Source of the DNA: Neorhodopirellula pilleata | GTDB taxonomy: Bacteria; Planctomycetota; Planctomycetia; Pirellulales; Pirellulaceae | DNA length: 64,000 nt | Assembly: GCF_007859915.1 (NCBI RefSeq) | Contig: NZ_SJPM01000006.1 | Location: 331,043 to 395,042, forward strand | Direction: 5' to 3' | In this document: piece after piece, positions 9,524 through 18,729 of the stretch | Position numbering within the stretch: the stretch's first letter is position 1 | Layout of the letters: every line of letters starts with the position of its first letter | The notes under the pieces: generated by a model | What the model saw: only the letters and a program-made list of their open reading frames with translations | What the model was told of the DNA's origin: nothing | The model's database searches: none | Program-made: the position numbers and the translations under genes

Positions 9524-11817
9524 TTCGAGTGCTCCGCCGCGCGGCGACCATTTCGACGTCGCATCATGGCCGCCACCGCAGCACCGAGGGAGCCCAAAGC
9601 GGTGAACGGGCCGATCGGACCGCCGCCACCGGAACCACCGGAGTAGTTTCCAGTTCCGGCAGTCGGACTCGGCGACGTTGACGACGGGCCGGCCGCGCCG
9701 GGCACAACAGGCGGTGCCATATCCGCTTGCGTTTGCGACGTAGCAGTCGGTGCGACCCTTGACGAACCCGCAGCCGAAGATGCTCGTCCGGCTGCATGCT
9801 CGGTCATTCCTTCAGGCATCAATACCGGGACCGATTGGGTCAGCAATGGACCTTGGGGTGCCTCGGTCAGTTCCTTTTCCACGGCGATGAACGAAGTGTA
9901 CTGGGTCATCAGTTGATGCTTGAGCCCCAACTCGGTGATCTCTTGACGTCCTTGAGCGGTCTCTTGTCCGACGTCTCGATTCCAAATTTGGCGAATTCGT
10001 TGACGAGCCCAAACGGTGCCGATGGAATCGTGAGCGGATTCTTGCTCGGGAAGTTCCAGTTCCAGTCCCATCTGGACGCTTTGTCCTGAAACATTGCCTT
10101 TCAGGGTAACGGTCCCGGTAGCGGATTGTTGGTAACGTCCCAAGACGATCAGTGGTTTTCCCGCATAAAGATCCGGCAGTCGAGAAGGAATCTGATCTTT
10201 GATAACCAGTCCTCCCCAATCGATCTGTAAATCGGTCATGTAGGGTTGATTAGTCAGTTCATTGAAACGTCGAGCGATCTCGGGCGCGTTATCGTGGTTG
10301 GTGACTTGCATGGAGAATCCACGTCCCATTTCGGCGGCGCGGCTGATTAGATAATCATTGGGCGCCGCACCGAACGCGATCGGAAAGACGCGAGCGTCTT
10401 GGAACTCTGGCTTTTGTAGGTATCCAAGAATGGAATGATCGTTGCCCACCAGTGCGTCGGTCATCAAGATCAAATAACGTGGGTGAGCCGATTCACCGTT
10501 GCGAGCCGATTCACCACCGTCTTCGGGAAGTGCCAATCGGAGCGCCGAAAGCAACTCGGTTCCGCCGCCAGCACGCAGACCGCGAACGAACTGTTTGCCG
10601 GCAACGACGTTCGCGTCGTCGGCGATGATCGGCCCGGACCGAAACGCGGTCGGGCGATTGTTGAAGGAGATGATTCGGAACTCATCTTGTGGATTCAAGT
10701 GATCCAGCACGTGATCGGCGAACAAACGCAATTGGCTGATCGCCGAACCGTTCATCGAACCGCTTGTATCAAGAACCAAGACGACTTCTCGAGGGGTGAT
10801 TTCGGTCGGCTCGATCGACCACTTCGGTTGCAGAGCCAACATCACGTAGCCGTCGGCCTCGGCCGTTCGGCGATGGACCAAAGACGCCAAAGTGCTCTCT
10901 TGACCTGCCAAGCGATACTCCACGATGAAGTCTTGGTCGGCGATCGTGGATTGGTTCTTTAGGGTGACGATCGCGTGCGTTTGGGACGGCTGTTGAATGT
11001 CCAGTTCATGAGTGACGGGAACGATTTGCTGGATCGGCATGGCGGCGTCGATCTTGACGGAGACGAACACGTCGTTGCCGTTTCGCATTCCTTCGGGAAG
11101 CATGGCGGGCGTGATCCGTGAAGCGTCGGGAACTTGGTCGGTATCGGTCGCCCATCCGCGGCCGACGTTCGGACGGGTGACGGGATTTCCAGGGATGTAG
11201 CGCGGCCCGACGACCATCGGAAAACGAAAAACGTAGCGGTCCTCGTCGATTTCGAGCGGTTGAACGTATTCGATGTTCACGGTCACCTCGCCGCTCGGTG
11301 GAATGTTGGCTACCGATTGCGAGAACACGTTGGCGCGTTCTTGTTCCAACAGAGCGGCTTTCCGGCCGGATTGTTTGGCGTGTTCGTATTCCTGGCGAGC
11401 TTCGTCTTTTCGTTTGACCTCACCGACGATCACGCGTTCGCCGATTTGGAAGGAATATCGATCGACGGCTGAGTTCTCCGGCAGCGGAAACACATACAAG
11501 GCTTCCAGACGCTCGGGGTAGGGATTGGCAAAAACTTGCGAAACGCGGACCCGAGCGATGACGCCCGAAATCTCGGTTTCCACCCGTGTTTCTTTCAGGG
11601 TGAAACAAGGGTTGGCTGCAGGCATCCGGGTCTGAATCGGCTCCAAGTCGTCTTCGTCGATCCGCATTTGACCTTGAGTCACCGGCAGTCCGCCGAGCAC
11701 GGTGTAACCGGCCTGTGAAAAAGCGGAAAAGACGAAGATTGAAGCGACCGCGACGAGGGATGAGATCCGAGGAAACGTTCGCCAATGGCGACGAGGATCT
11801 GAATATTGAGCGATCAT
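9520..11817 (-). CDS. VIT and VWA domain protein with GlyGly-CTERM-like sorting tail
   Basis: Exported protein of 765 residues. An N-terminal hydrophobic segment (about 17-36) acts as signal. A vault/inter-alpha-trypsin (VIT) domain follows at about 60-190 and a von Willebrand A domain at about 344-520 with an intact MIDAS start, DTSGS at 350-354. A Pro/Ser/Thr-rich linker leads to a tripartite C-terminal tail: GGSGGGG (727-733), a hydrophobic stretch (735-752) and RRRNGRR (753-759). This is the layout of GlyGly-CTERM substrates. The rhombosortase gene begins inside its stop codon. In marine proteobacteria a similar VIT-VWA protein is known as the single target of a dedicated sortase (TIGR03788). 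Role probably surface adhesion or matrix binding. Confidence 0.88.
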   Translation of the reverse strand: MIAQYSDPRRHWRTFPRISSLVAVASIFVFSAFSQAGYTVLGGLPVTQGQMRIDEDDLEPIQTRMPAANPCFTLKETRVETEISGVIARVRVSQVFANPYPERLEALYVFPLPENSAVDRYSFQIGERVIVGEVKRKDEARQEYEHAKQSGRKAALLEQERANVFSQSVANIPPSGEVTVNIEYVQPLEIDEDRYVFRFPMVVGPRYIPGNPVTRPNVGRGWATDTDQVPDASRITPAMLPEGMRNGNDVFVSVKIDAAMPIQQIVPVTHELDIQQPSQTHAIVTLKNQSTIADQDFIVEYRLAGQESTLASLVHRRTAEADGYVMLALQPKWSIEPTEITPREVVLVLDTSGSMNGSAISQLRLFADHVLDHLNPQDEFRIISFNNRPTAFRSGPIIADDANVVAGKQFVRGLRAGGGTELLSALRLALPEDGGESARNGESAHPRYLILMTDALVGNDHSILGYLQKPEFQDARVFPIAFGAAPNDYLISRAAEMGRGFSMQVTNHDNAPEIARRFNELTNQPYMTDLQIDWGGLVIKDQIPSRLPDLYAGKPLIVLGRYQQSATGTVTLKGNVSGQSVQMGLELELPEQESAHDSIGTVWARQRIRQIWNRDVGQETAQGRQEITELGLKHQLMTQYTSFIAVEKELTEAPQGPLLTQSVPVLMPEGMTEHAAGRASSAAGSSRVAPTATSQTQADMAPPVVPGAAGPSSTSPSPTAGTGNYSGGSGGGGPIGPFTALGSLGAAVAAMMRRRNGRRAAEHSK

Positions 11818-11835
11818 GAGAGTGGGCTCCGGGAT

Positions 11836-11874
11836 AGGTACTGGGAAGTGGCTCTTTCAAAAGAGCCTGTACCT
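11836..11874 (-). promoter_or_regulatory. Hairpin in the 5' leader of the VIT-VWA gene
   Basis: An 8-bp perfect stem, GGCTCTTT/AAAGAGCC with a two-base loop (11850-11867), sits inside an outer AGGTAC/GTACCT pairing (11836-11841 with 11869-11874). It lies about 20-55 bases upstream of the ATG at 11817. A GGAG ribosome-binding site follows before the start. It could be an RNA control element or an operator palindrome; no T-run is present, so it is not a standard terminator. Confidence 0.4.
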
Positions 11875-12183
11875 TTAATCGCAAAGCGCCGATTCGTTGT
11901 GTTATTCTGTGCTTGGTGAGAACCTGCATTCAGAGATCGAGTCGGTCACCATAACCTCTGAGTGATTAATGCATCGGAACCTTGTTTGACTTGAGATCAG
12001 CATGAATCGTTTCGTGACTTTGCCAATGCGATTTCAGCTTTTGCAAGGTAGCGCAGTCGTCTATAACGGACACTCAGGCATTGAGAGGCAAGATAGAAAC
12101 CCGACCGTGGTGGATTCTGTGCGTCGAGTCAAGACATGTCACAACGCTGCAAGGTGACGCCGCTTCTTGCCCATCAGTGCGTT

Positions 12184-12294
12184 AGCATCGCGGGAACACT
12201 AAGTGGTGGCGACTTTCAGTCGCCAAACCCTGAAACGTCGACTGAAAGTCGACGCCACGTTAAGAATCCAGCACTTATTGTTCACGCGATGCTT
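12184..12294. repeat. About 110-bp palindromic element, copy A
   Basis: Its ends are inverted repeats: AGCATCGCGGGAACAC at the left and GTTCACGCGATGCT at the right, each followed inward by a TAAGTG/CACTTA block. The centre holds GGCGACTTTCAGTCGCC and GTCGACTGAAAGTCGAC, two overlapping hairpins. A nearly identical copy is at 51707-51816 and a shorter one at 57240-57317. The rest of the gap between the VIT-VWA start and this element (11875-12183) shows no gene. The right end overlaps the last codons and the stop of the gene ending at 12282. Confidence 0.85.
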
Positions 12295-13409
12295 AGCACT
12301 CGTTTTGCGGGCCGAACGACTTGGTTGCCGAATTGCCGCTGAGTTTCAAGGTCTAAACGCTGCATCGGATCATGCGGGTTTTCGTGTTCGAGAATACTCA
12401 GCATCAAACCCTTCCGCGTGGCCTCGTAGTAGACGCATTCTTGCAAAAATTGTTCGTCGAAACCGTAGTGCGGAAAAGCGATTCGCCGACGTCGCTCGCT
12501 CGCCATTGGCCAAGGGACTTTCCGGTTGATTCTGTCGGAATACGTTGAAATCGGATCACCTTGGTCGCTCCCGAAACTGGGCTCGCCCAAAAAATTACAC
12601 CAGCGATCCTCACAAAGAACGCACAGAGTTGTGTAGCCGACCATCGCACGCTGCCATCCGCAATTGAAGATCGCGTGAGTGCGAATCGGGCGAACAGCGA
12701 ACCTATTTCCGAGGATGAATGTGAACGTGCCTTCGTTGGTGGTTTGATGCACTTGTCGAGCAAGAGCGGATTTCGGATGCGATCGCAATTGTCGCCAACG
12801 CTGGTGTACCGCGCGTCGCATCCCGACATCCAGATCCTGCACGTAAACGTACTCGTACCGTTGATCATCCATCGCCAAGTATCTCCAACATGATCCAGGC
12901 GCGAAACCAACTGAAGGAGACTTCATGACATAGGCTTGAATCCCATTGGCACCTAAGGCCTTTCCGACATCACGCATGTTGCTGGGTAGACAAACGCGGA
13001 TGTCAAAATGTTCGGGCGGTTGTTCCAAGAAGGGGCGAACGTAAGCCTCATAGATCGTTTGATTTCGTTTTCGCTTGGCCCCTCGCAACACATGAATTTT
13101 CCGTAAATCGGCAAAATCGAGTGGCCGCGTGTACTCGCTTTCTGGATACTGCTCCATCATCTGATAGTTAGACGGAGCATAGAAGAGCGACGAAGTGATC
13201 AGCCGACGTTTCTGAGGACTGGGACCGAATATTTCATCCACTTCGTAGAAGTTTCGAATCGACCATCGCTTACGTCCTGTCTTTGCAAGATGAGCGTCGG
13301 CAAGCACGACCAAATCGGCCATCCCATCAAGTAGGTTTTCAGGATACCATGCGCTTTGTGCAAAGATCGTACGCTCTTCTGTCAACTGAATCATCGGTCG
13401 ACCTGCCAT
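12282..13409 (-). CDS. Protein resembling nucleotide-sugar transferases
   Basis: The 375-residue cytosolic-type protein has no signal peptide or membrane segment. Around residue 190 it reads RYEYVYVQDLDVGMRRAVHQRW, which recalls the RDxDSR segment and following AVDxW of a poorly characterised family with a GT-A-like nucleotide-diphospho-sugar transferase fold. The DLD would be the metal-binding motif. The assignment is by resemblance only. Many Arg, Tyr and Trp residues and a Cys-rich stretch (LCVLCEDRWCNF) are seen in the second half. The last codons S-I-A-stop are supplied by the terminal repeat of the palindromic element, so the original C-terminus may have been changed by its insertion. 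Confidence 0.55.
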   Translation of the reverse strand: MAGRPMIQLTEERTIFAQSAWYPENLLDGMADLVVLADAHLAKTGRKRWSIRNFYEVDEIFGPSPQKRRLITSSLFYAPSNYQMMEQYPESEYTRPLDFADLRKIHVLRGAKRKRNQTIYEAYVRPFLEQPPEHFDIRVCLPSNMRDVGKALGANGIQAYVMKSPSVGFAPGSCWRYLAMDDQRYEYVYVQDLDVGMRRAVHQRWRQLRSHPKSALARQVHQTTNEGTFTFILGNRFAVRPIRTHAIFNCGWQRAMVGYTTLCVLCEDRWCNFLGEPSFGSDQGDPISTYSDRINRKVPWPMASERRRRIAFPHYGFDEQFLQECVYYEATRKGLMLSILEHENPHDPMQRLDLETQRQFGNQVVRPAKRVLSIA

Positions 13410-13597
13410 TGAATTGCCAACTTGACGGACACGGGGTAGACGTTCATGAACCGGGCTGCAAATACGAAACGGACGTTCGTCTTATTGCAATAGGATCTTA
13501 AACCGCCGTTCGTGTCCGTCAATCCACCCAGCATGGACCATGAATAGAATCATTCCTATTCACCGTTTTGCTACGATCGGTTTGCAACCTTTTCGCG

Positions 13598-14317
13598 CTA
13601 ACCCGCACCGGCACAAATAGCGATCAATCCTAGGCCGATGAATATAACCAAGATGGCCACGAAAACCCAAACCACGACGGATGTCTTATACTGAATCTGC
13701 GGTGTGTTGGCGACGACTTGTCGGTACTCCGGCGAACACACGTACCGGCCTTTTTTGGAGAAGCAAAGGAACAGAATATACGCCGAGATCAGCGTACCGA
13801 CGGGGATCCCAATGAGTCCGGGAATGGCGAAGACGCCGATGGCGATTCGAGCCCAATTCTCTAAACGACGGATTCCCCTGGCAACAAAGATCTGCCCGAT
13901 CCCGATTGCCAAATAAACGAATAAAACGAAGACTGCAACGATCGGAAACCCCTGTTGTTGCATGCCGCCGAGCAGAAACCCGATCAGAGTTAAAAAACTA
14001 AGTGGGATGATAATCGCCGCACCCAAATAGGATAGCAATCCGATACCTTTGAGTGACGTCTCGTGGCTGAGAAAACGATTGCGTGTCACGATGTCATTTG
14101 AGGTCGCCGAACCTTCGAGATCGACGGGATGGGACAGCGTTGTCGCAGGCGATTCGTAGGGATTGACCGGGCTTTGGCTTGCAGCAACCGGTGACTTCCC
14201 GGAGATTCTCAACCGATTCGAACATTGCGAGCAGACAACGATCTCACCGGCGTCCGATTTCTCGACGAGCATAGTCTGGCCGCACGGGCACCGGATTTTC
14301 AAACGCTCGTCATTCAC
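13598..14317 (-). CDS. Zinc-ribbon membrane protein
   Basis: The N-terminus carries a zinc-ribbon-like pair of CxC/CxxC motifs (CPCGQTM and CSQCSNR, residues 10-35). A linker with the motif NPYESP, common in planctomycete membrane proteins, leads to four or five predicted membrane helices from about residue 90 (for example IIIPLSFLTLIGFLLGG and ARIAIGVFAIPGLIGIPVG). The C-terminal helix ends at the stop. No enzymatic motif is visible. The gene stands alone, with about 190 bases to the neighbour upstream on the other side of its stop and 140 bases to the next gene, and its function is not known. Confidence 0.75.
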   Translation of the reverse strand: MNDERLKIRCPCGQTMLVEKSDAGEIVVCSQCSNRLRISGKSPVAASQSPVNPYESPATTLSHPVDLEGSATSNDIVTRNRFLSHETSLKGIGLLSYLGAAIIIPLSFLTLIGFLLGGMQQQGFPIVAVFVLFVYLAIGIGQIFVARGIRRLENWARIAIGVFAIPGLIGIPVGTLISAYILFLCFSKKGRYVCSPEYRQVVANTPQIQYKTSVVVWVFVAILVIFIGLGLIAICAGAG

Positions 14318-14460
14318 TTAGTCAGTAATCATCGAGTCGGGTGTTATTTGAATGTCTTGGATACCAGCCCGAGACGCAACAGCGGGTTGATTTAGTCGCT
14401 CAGGTTTCCTTTAAAATATGCGGTTGTGTTCCGCTGACAGACAAATCAGTGGCCTGTGAC

Positions 14461-16215
14461 CTACCGCAGGCTTTTTCCGAATGAGGTTCGAAGCTTACCA
14501 AGATAGCTGTCGGCATCGCCGACTTCAGCGAGTACCTTTTGGCTCATCTCTTCGATCGATTGATCCGCTTTGGCGAGTAAGCCTTGGGCTTCGGTTTGTT
14601 GCTTGGACATAAACTCTCGAAGTTCAAGAAGCTGTTCACGATGAGTTTGCTCGACCTTCGCGGCCAGCTTGGCCTTGCTGACTTCGAGTTGTTTGGCGAT
14701 TGCTCCGCTTGCCGCTTCGTTGAAAACACGTCCCAAGTTCGTGTTCAGTTGCAAGTCCATATCTCGCCAATCGCCAGCGAAGGCGGCGTCAACTTCGATC
14801 GTGTCGACACCGGCGAGGGATTGGTTCATCGTCATCACGAGCGCGGAGTTGCCCGCTTTACCGGCGATATCCAATCGCATGTTCACGCCGATCTGCTTAC
14901 TGACCAAACGGCCTTGGACTTTTTCGCCCCGGCTGTCCAATTGCACCCACACTTCGCGCTGTCCGCCTGAGATTGCGACGGCCGCTTTGTCTCGGTCACC
15001 CAATCGCATGGAGTCGGCTTTCATTTGCGGCCAGTGCAACGTCAATCGATCGAGCGATTCTCCGTCACGGCGGTCACGCGAATAGTCGACTTGAACGGTC
15101 TCGGGTCCTTCAAGCAGTAACCGGGCACGGGTCGGATTGTCAAGCAACTCCGGTTGCGGTGTCATGTTTTCGACGACTCCGGTCAAGGTGTAGCTCTTTC
15201 CACTGGCGCGCATCAGGCCAGATACTTCGCATTCCCGGATCAGCATTTCCGGACGTCGGTTACGACCGAGGAAGTCATAATCTTCACCACGAATGCGTTC
15301 CACGTCCGGAGCGACGACGGTGTAATTAGCCAGCGTACGGCCGTTGTCGAGGTAGCTGCGAAGTTGTGCGAGTGACCGGCGGACTTCCGCCGTAATCAGG
15401 TCCACCCCGAAGTTTTTGGATTCAGCAAGATCGCCGGGAACATACTCATCCACCTTAGCCAAGTCGGCTTGTCGAGCTTGATCGAGCCGCTGCAAATCAG
15501 CTCGCATTTGGTCGGGCAATTGTTCCATCGCCTGGCGAACGACGATTAAGTCTTCACGTGCTTGGCGGGCTTCGGCTAGGGTACGTTCGAGTTGTGGCCA
15601 ATCTCGCAATGGATTGTCGATGCCTTTGGCGGTGTCACGAATTTTTCGGACTCGGTCTTCTAAATCGCGTGCTCGTTGGACCAGTGTTTCGTATTCGGCT
15701 TTCCATTTGCGACGGATATCGTCACCGACCTGAACGGTCTCGAGGTTCTTTCCGATCGCTTCGGCGCGGTCGCTAAGTCCGTCGGCCGCATCGGCCAACA
15801 ACTTGTCGATCATCGAATCGCCGGTCGATGTTTCGGATTCGTCGATCACGTCCTCATAGTGGCCCGATTCGGTTCGGCTGGTACCGATTTGCAACCCTGA
15901 GATCCGACCTTGGCTGATCACCCAGCGGCGACGCAACAGTGCGTCTCCGTCGATCACCAAATCGATCGAGTCGGCGACAAACGCATCGCGAAACTCTTTG
16001 CCATCACGCGGATCGGCGATCCGTATGTCGGAATAGTGAATTCGCGGCGGAAACAAATCGACGCGAGCTTTGCCGATTTCGGCCTTCGCGCCGGTGGAAG
16101 ATTCCAAGCCGGCAATCGTGATGAAGCCGGCCATCGGGCCGAGGCCCCATCGCAGAAGCATCAAGACAGCGGCCAAGACAATCAACCGAGTTAAGATAAA
16201 TCGCCAACGAATCAT
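14461..16215 (-). CDS. TIGR03545-family envelope protein (AsmA-like)
   Basis: 584 residues with one N-terminal membrane helix (LIVLAAVLMLLRWGLGPM, about 11-28) and the rest outside the cytoplasm. The start resembles AsmA-type envelope proteins (AKIGKARVDLFPPRIHYSDIRIADP). Long charged helical stretches at about residues 150-270 and 525-575 are likely coiled coil. TIGR03545 proteins occur only in bacteria with outer membranes and are encoded next to TIGR03546 proteins, as here: the ATG overlaps the stop of the upstream partner by four bases. The AsmA-like fold and the neighbouring Mla operon suggest a part in moving or ordering envelope lipids, but the family has no established function. Confidence 0.85.
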   Translation of the reverse strand: MIRWRFILTRLIVLAAVLMLLRWGLGPMAGFITIAGLESSTGAKAEIGKARVDLFPPRIHYSDIRIADPRDGKEFRDAFVADSIDLVIDGDALLRRRWVISQGRISGLQIGTSRTESGHYEDVIDESETSTGDSMIDKLLADAADGLSDRAEAIGKNLETVQVGDDIRRKWKAEYETLVQRARDLEDRVRKIRDTAKGIDNPLRDWPQLERTLAEARQAREDLIVVRQAMEQLPDQMRADLQRLDQARQADLAKVDEYVPGDLAESKNFGVDLITAEVRRSLAQLRSYLDNGRTLANYTVVAPDVERIRGEDYDFLGRNRRPEMLIRECEVSGLMRASGKSYTLTGVVENMTPQPELLDNPTRARLLLEGPETVQVDYSRDRRDGESLDRLTLHWPQMKADSMRLGDRDKAAVAISGGQREVWVQLDSRGEKVQGRLVSKQIGVNMRLDIAGKAGNSALVMTMNQSLAGVDTIEVDAAFAGDWRDMDLQLNTNLGRVFNEAASGAIAKQLEVSKAKLAAKVEQTHREQLLELREFMSKQQTEAQGLLAKADQSIEEMSQKVLAEVGDADSYLGKLRTSFGKSLR

Positions 16216-17162
16216 GCCGCATCCTTGTCTTTGGAACTACGCAATTGTCGAAGCAAATAGGACAAAGCTTCGTCGATTTTCTGTTGATCATCGACAGTCG
16301 AGTTGACCGCCGCGACCTGGTTTTGAGTTGGTTTTAATTGAACGGTCTCGATACTTCTCGCTTCGCCGTGTTTTGGATCCACGACAATCGCGACTCGGGT
16401 AGCCCGTGCCGGTGAGGTCGGCGCAGGCGAGTTTGGAGCGGGCGGCGATACCGGTTCACGGGGATCGATTCGTCGAACATCGTAGACACGACCGGATGTC
16501 GCCACGATCGGAGCATCGTTCGTGACCGATGCTTGTTTTATTGCCGACTCTGATCCCAGCAATGTTTCCGCCGAATCATTCTTAGTTGATACCGATCGAG
16601 TCGCTCCGCGAGCGGGCTTCAACGTCGAATGCGGTTGATCGACACGAGTCGTTTCCGTCACGGTAGAGCCTGAAAGTTCTTCCGGTTGCTCAAGTTGCAG
16701 ATCATCGTCTAGCGTCAAGACGCTTTCCAATGAGAGCGACCATCGACGGAACACTGGGTATGTCAACATCACGATCGGTAATACCGCTGCCAGCCCGATC
16801 AGGAAACTCCCCATCACGACGGTGTTATTCAGATCCGTCCATGGCATCAGTGGCAATTGCCACGCTTTGATCATCGCTTCAGCGACTCGGGGTTGTTCAA
16901 AGAACCACTGTCCGACGGCGTGAAACTGAGGATCCAGTTTTGGTGCGACGAAGGTCAATCCGATTCCAACGAGCGCCACCATCGCGTGATTAACTTGGAG
17001 CGTCAGGATGACCAACACTAACGCAACCGTCAGCAGGTTTCCGTGCGGAATCAATCCCAACAAAACGCCCAAGGCCAGACCCCAGGCAAGCTGAGACGGA
17101 TAGCGTCGACCCGCAATCGCTTTGCGGACGGTGCTGATCAGCTTGAGAATGAATAAGAACAT
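16212..17162 (-). CDS. TIGR03546-family membrane protein (DUF2062-like)
   Basis: 316 residues. The first 170 form a DUF2062-type membrane domain (MFLFILKLISTVRKAI, then YPSQLAWGLALGVLLGLIPH with the typical Gly-Leu-Ile-Pro motif) with about four helices. The remaining 140 residues are a Ser/Thr/Pro-rich hydrophilic tail that looks disordered, ending in a short helix (DEALSYLLRQLRS). It is translationally coupled to the TIGR03545 partner gene. The tail is longer than expected for the family and is the part most likely to vary between relatives. Function unknown; the pair is presumed to act in the cell envelope. Confidence 0.85.
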   Translation of the reverse strand: MFLFILKLISTVRKAIAGRRYPSQLAWGLALGVLLGLIPHGNLLTVALVLVILTLQVNHAMVALVGIGLTFVAPKLDPQFHAVGQWFFEQPRVAEAMIKAWQLPLMPWTDLNNTVVMGSFLIGLAAVLPIVMLTYPVFRRWSLSLESVLTLDDDLQLEQPEELSGSTVTETTRVDQPHSTLKPARGATRSVSTKNDSAETLLGSESAIKQASVTNDAPIVATSGRVYDVRRIDPREPVSPPAPNSPAPTSPARATRVAIVVDPKHGEARSIETVQLKPTQNQVAAVNSTVDDQQKIDEALSYLLRQLRSSKDKDAA

Positions 17163-17443
17163 GGAGCCGCTCCGTGGTGGACAGGACGTCCGTGCGGTGA
17201 ATCAAGGCAGGATGGTCGTGATGCGAGGTCCCGCCCGTCGAGCGAAAACCTAAGTGCATCATCGGAATCATCGGCATTCTGTGGACGTAGATTGAATACA
17301 ATCCGCAAAATCGTTACCGCTAGGCCAAACTACCACGTGGAACGCGAGTACGTGAAACAAGCGATCGGTAACACTCATCGGTGATCATCGCCTTGGGTGC
17401 TATTGAAACGTCATGGATACATGCCCGACGCGCATCGGCGTGT

Positions 17444-17625
17444 TGATTTAGTGAGCCGATGGCGCTAGCGGCGTGTTGATTTAATCGTAACCCGAAGCGT
17501 GAGCGAGGGATTGAGCGCCATTAAGTCCTTTGTAGGTATCCCTCGCTCACGCTTCGGGTTTCGATGAGGACTAAATCAACAGCCCGCTAGCGCCATCGGC
17601 TCACAAAAACTGACGAACGCACTCA
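17444..17625. repeat. Nested palindromic repeat
   Basis: Outer arms GTGAGCCGATGGCGCTAGCGGC (17451-17472) and its complement (17582-17604) enclose inner arms TAACCCGAAGCGTGAGCGAGGGA (17488-17510) and complement (17539-17561). The motif CGTGTTGATT appears three times in the block, the last copy on the minus strand supplying the final codons V-D-stop of the lipoprotein gene. Related stretches occur at 14340-14410, 17395-17460 and 53575-53625. The remainder of the gap (17163-17443) shows no gene. Confidence 0.8.
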
Positions 17626-18729
17626 ATCAACACGCCGGCATGCAAGTGGTTGTTCGATCAATGATTCGTTGTTTAGCGAATCATCGAGCGAGAGGTCGCC
17701 GCCGACAACTTGCTGAATCTCGTCGGCAAGTAGCGACAAACGGATACTCGTCGCATCACAACCGGCTCGATTGACTAGCTCGCTTGCGTGATTGAGATGT
17801 TTCCAAGCGCGATCCATGTCGCCTCGACCGAACCAAATCCTTGCAACTCGCGACAGACGATCGGCCGCGAGTTGATACTGGCCCGCTTCGCTGTACGCGG
17901 CGGCGGCCAATTCCAACGCGCCGGAGATCACGCGATAATTTTTTGCCAATCGCGAATGCTTGGCTTCCTTGTCAAAATGCCAGGCCGCTTGGAGATACTC
18001 TTCTTTTGCTAGGTGGATCATTGCGGCGACATTCTGCAATTCCGCCTGCAGGTCTTCGCTGCAAACTTCCTTCGCGATCTCACACGCTTTGGCGTAGTGG
18101 CAAAGTGCCGTGGGGATGTCGCCTAGTTCAGCAGCGACGCGGGCTTTGGCTAAGTGGACCTGAGCCCGGAAGTCATCTTCGCACTCGGCGATCTCGTCTT
18201 TCTTACGAAACTTGTCTCCGACACAGGGGATCTGATAGACGCATCGATCGTCGCAAGCATCGTTGCCGTTGCAGCAGCAGCCTGAATCGTCCGAATCGCA
18301 AGGTGGCGGTGAGCAAGCCGCCCGATCGATCATTGAGAGAGCTTCGGTCCAATGACCAGCTTCTTGGGCGATCTTGGCCTGCAACAACCATGTGTAGGCA
18401 ACTGACGAATTCGCTCGTGTCAATTCGGCGCGGGCATCAATGAGCCAATCCTGAGCCCGTTCGTCGTCACCGATGGTGATTAAACACGCGGCTAAGTTGT
18501 AAGCGTTCGTTCCGGCTTCGTAGGGATCATCCATCAACCAAGCCCGATGGATGGCATCACGATACTCTGCGATCGCGGCGTCGACGTCGCCTTCGGCGTA
18601 AGCAATTCGGCCGGCTTCGGAAGAGCGAGCGAGCGTGCTATCGAGTTTCGGCGGATCCGGCGAGCCGCTTTGACATCCCAAGCAGGACACGACCACGAAT
18701 AGCAGGATCAAATTTGAAATGCGAATCAC
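17623..18729 (-). CDS. TPR lipoprotein of the Mla/MCE operon
   Basis: A type II signal peptide ends in the lipobox VSCLGC, so the mature protein should be lipid-anchored outside the inner membrane. The body is helical TPR-like repeats (AGRIAYAEGDVDAAIAEYRDA; QAAWHFDKEAKHSRLAKNY). At about residues 136-175 an unusual Cys-rich insert carries ten Cys residues, including the run CCC in DSGCCCNGNDAC, between two repeats. The gene overlaps the MCE-domain gene by four bases and is the last of a four-gene operon. It may be an envelope partner of the transporter, by position comparable to the extra lipoprotein or MlaC slot, but it has no similarity to MlaC. Confidence 0.8.
   Translation of the reverse strand: MIRISNLILLFVVVSCLGCQSGSPDPPKLDSTLARSSEAGRIAYAEGDVDAAIAEYRDAIHRAWLMDDPYEAGTNAYNLAACLITIGDDERAQDWLIDARAELTRANSSVAYTWLLQAKIAQEAGHWTEALSMIDRAACSPPPCDSDDSGCCCNGNDACDDRCVYQIPCVGDKFRKKDEIAECEDDFRAQVHLAKARVAAELGDIPTALCHYAKACEIAKEVCSEDLQAELQNVAAMIHLAKEEYLQAAWHFDKEAKHSRLAKNYRVISGALELAAAAYSEAGQYQLAADRLSRVARIWFGRGDMDRAWKHLNHASELVNRAGCDATSIRLSLLADEIQQVVGGDLSLDDSLNNESLIEQPLACRRVD

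Noticed and set aside
12184..12294. CRISPR array
   Set aside because: The repeats here are inverted and dispersed, with no regular spacers and no cas genes in the window.
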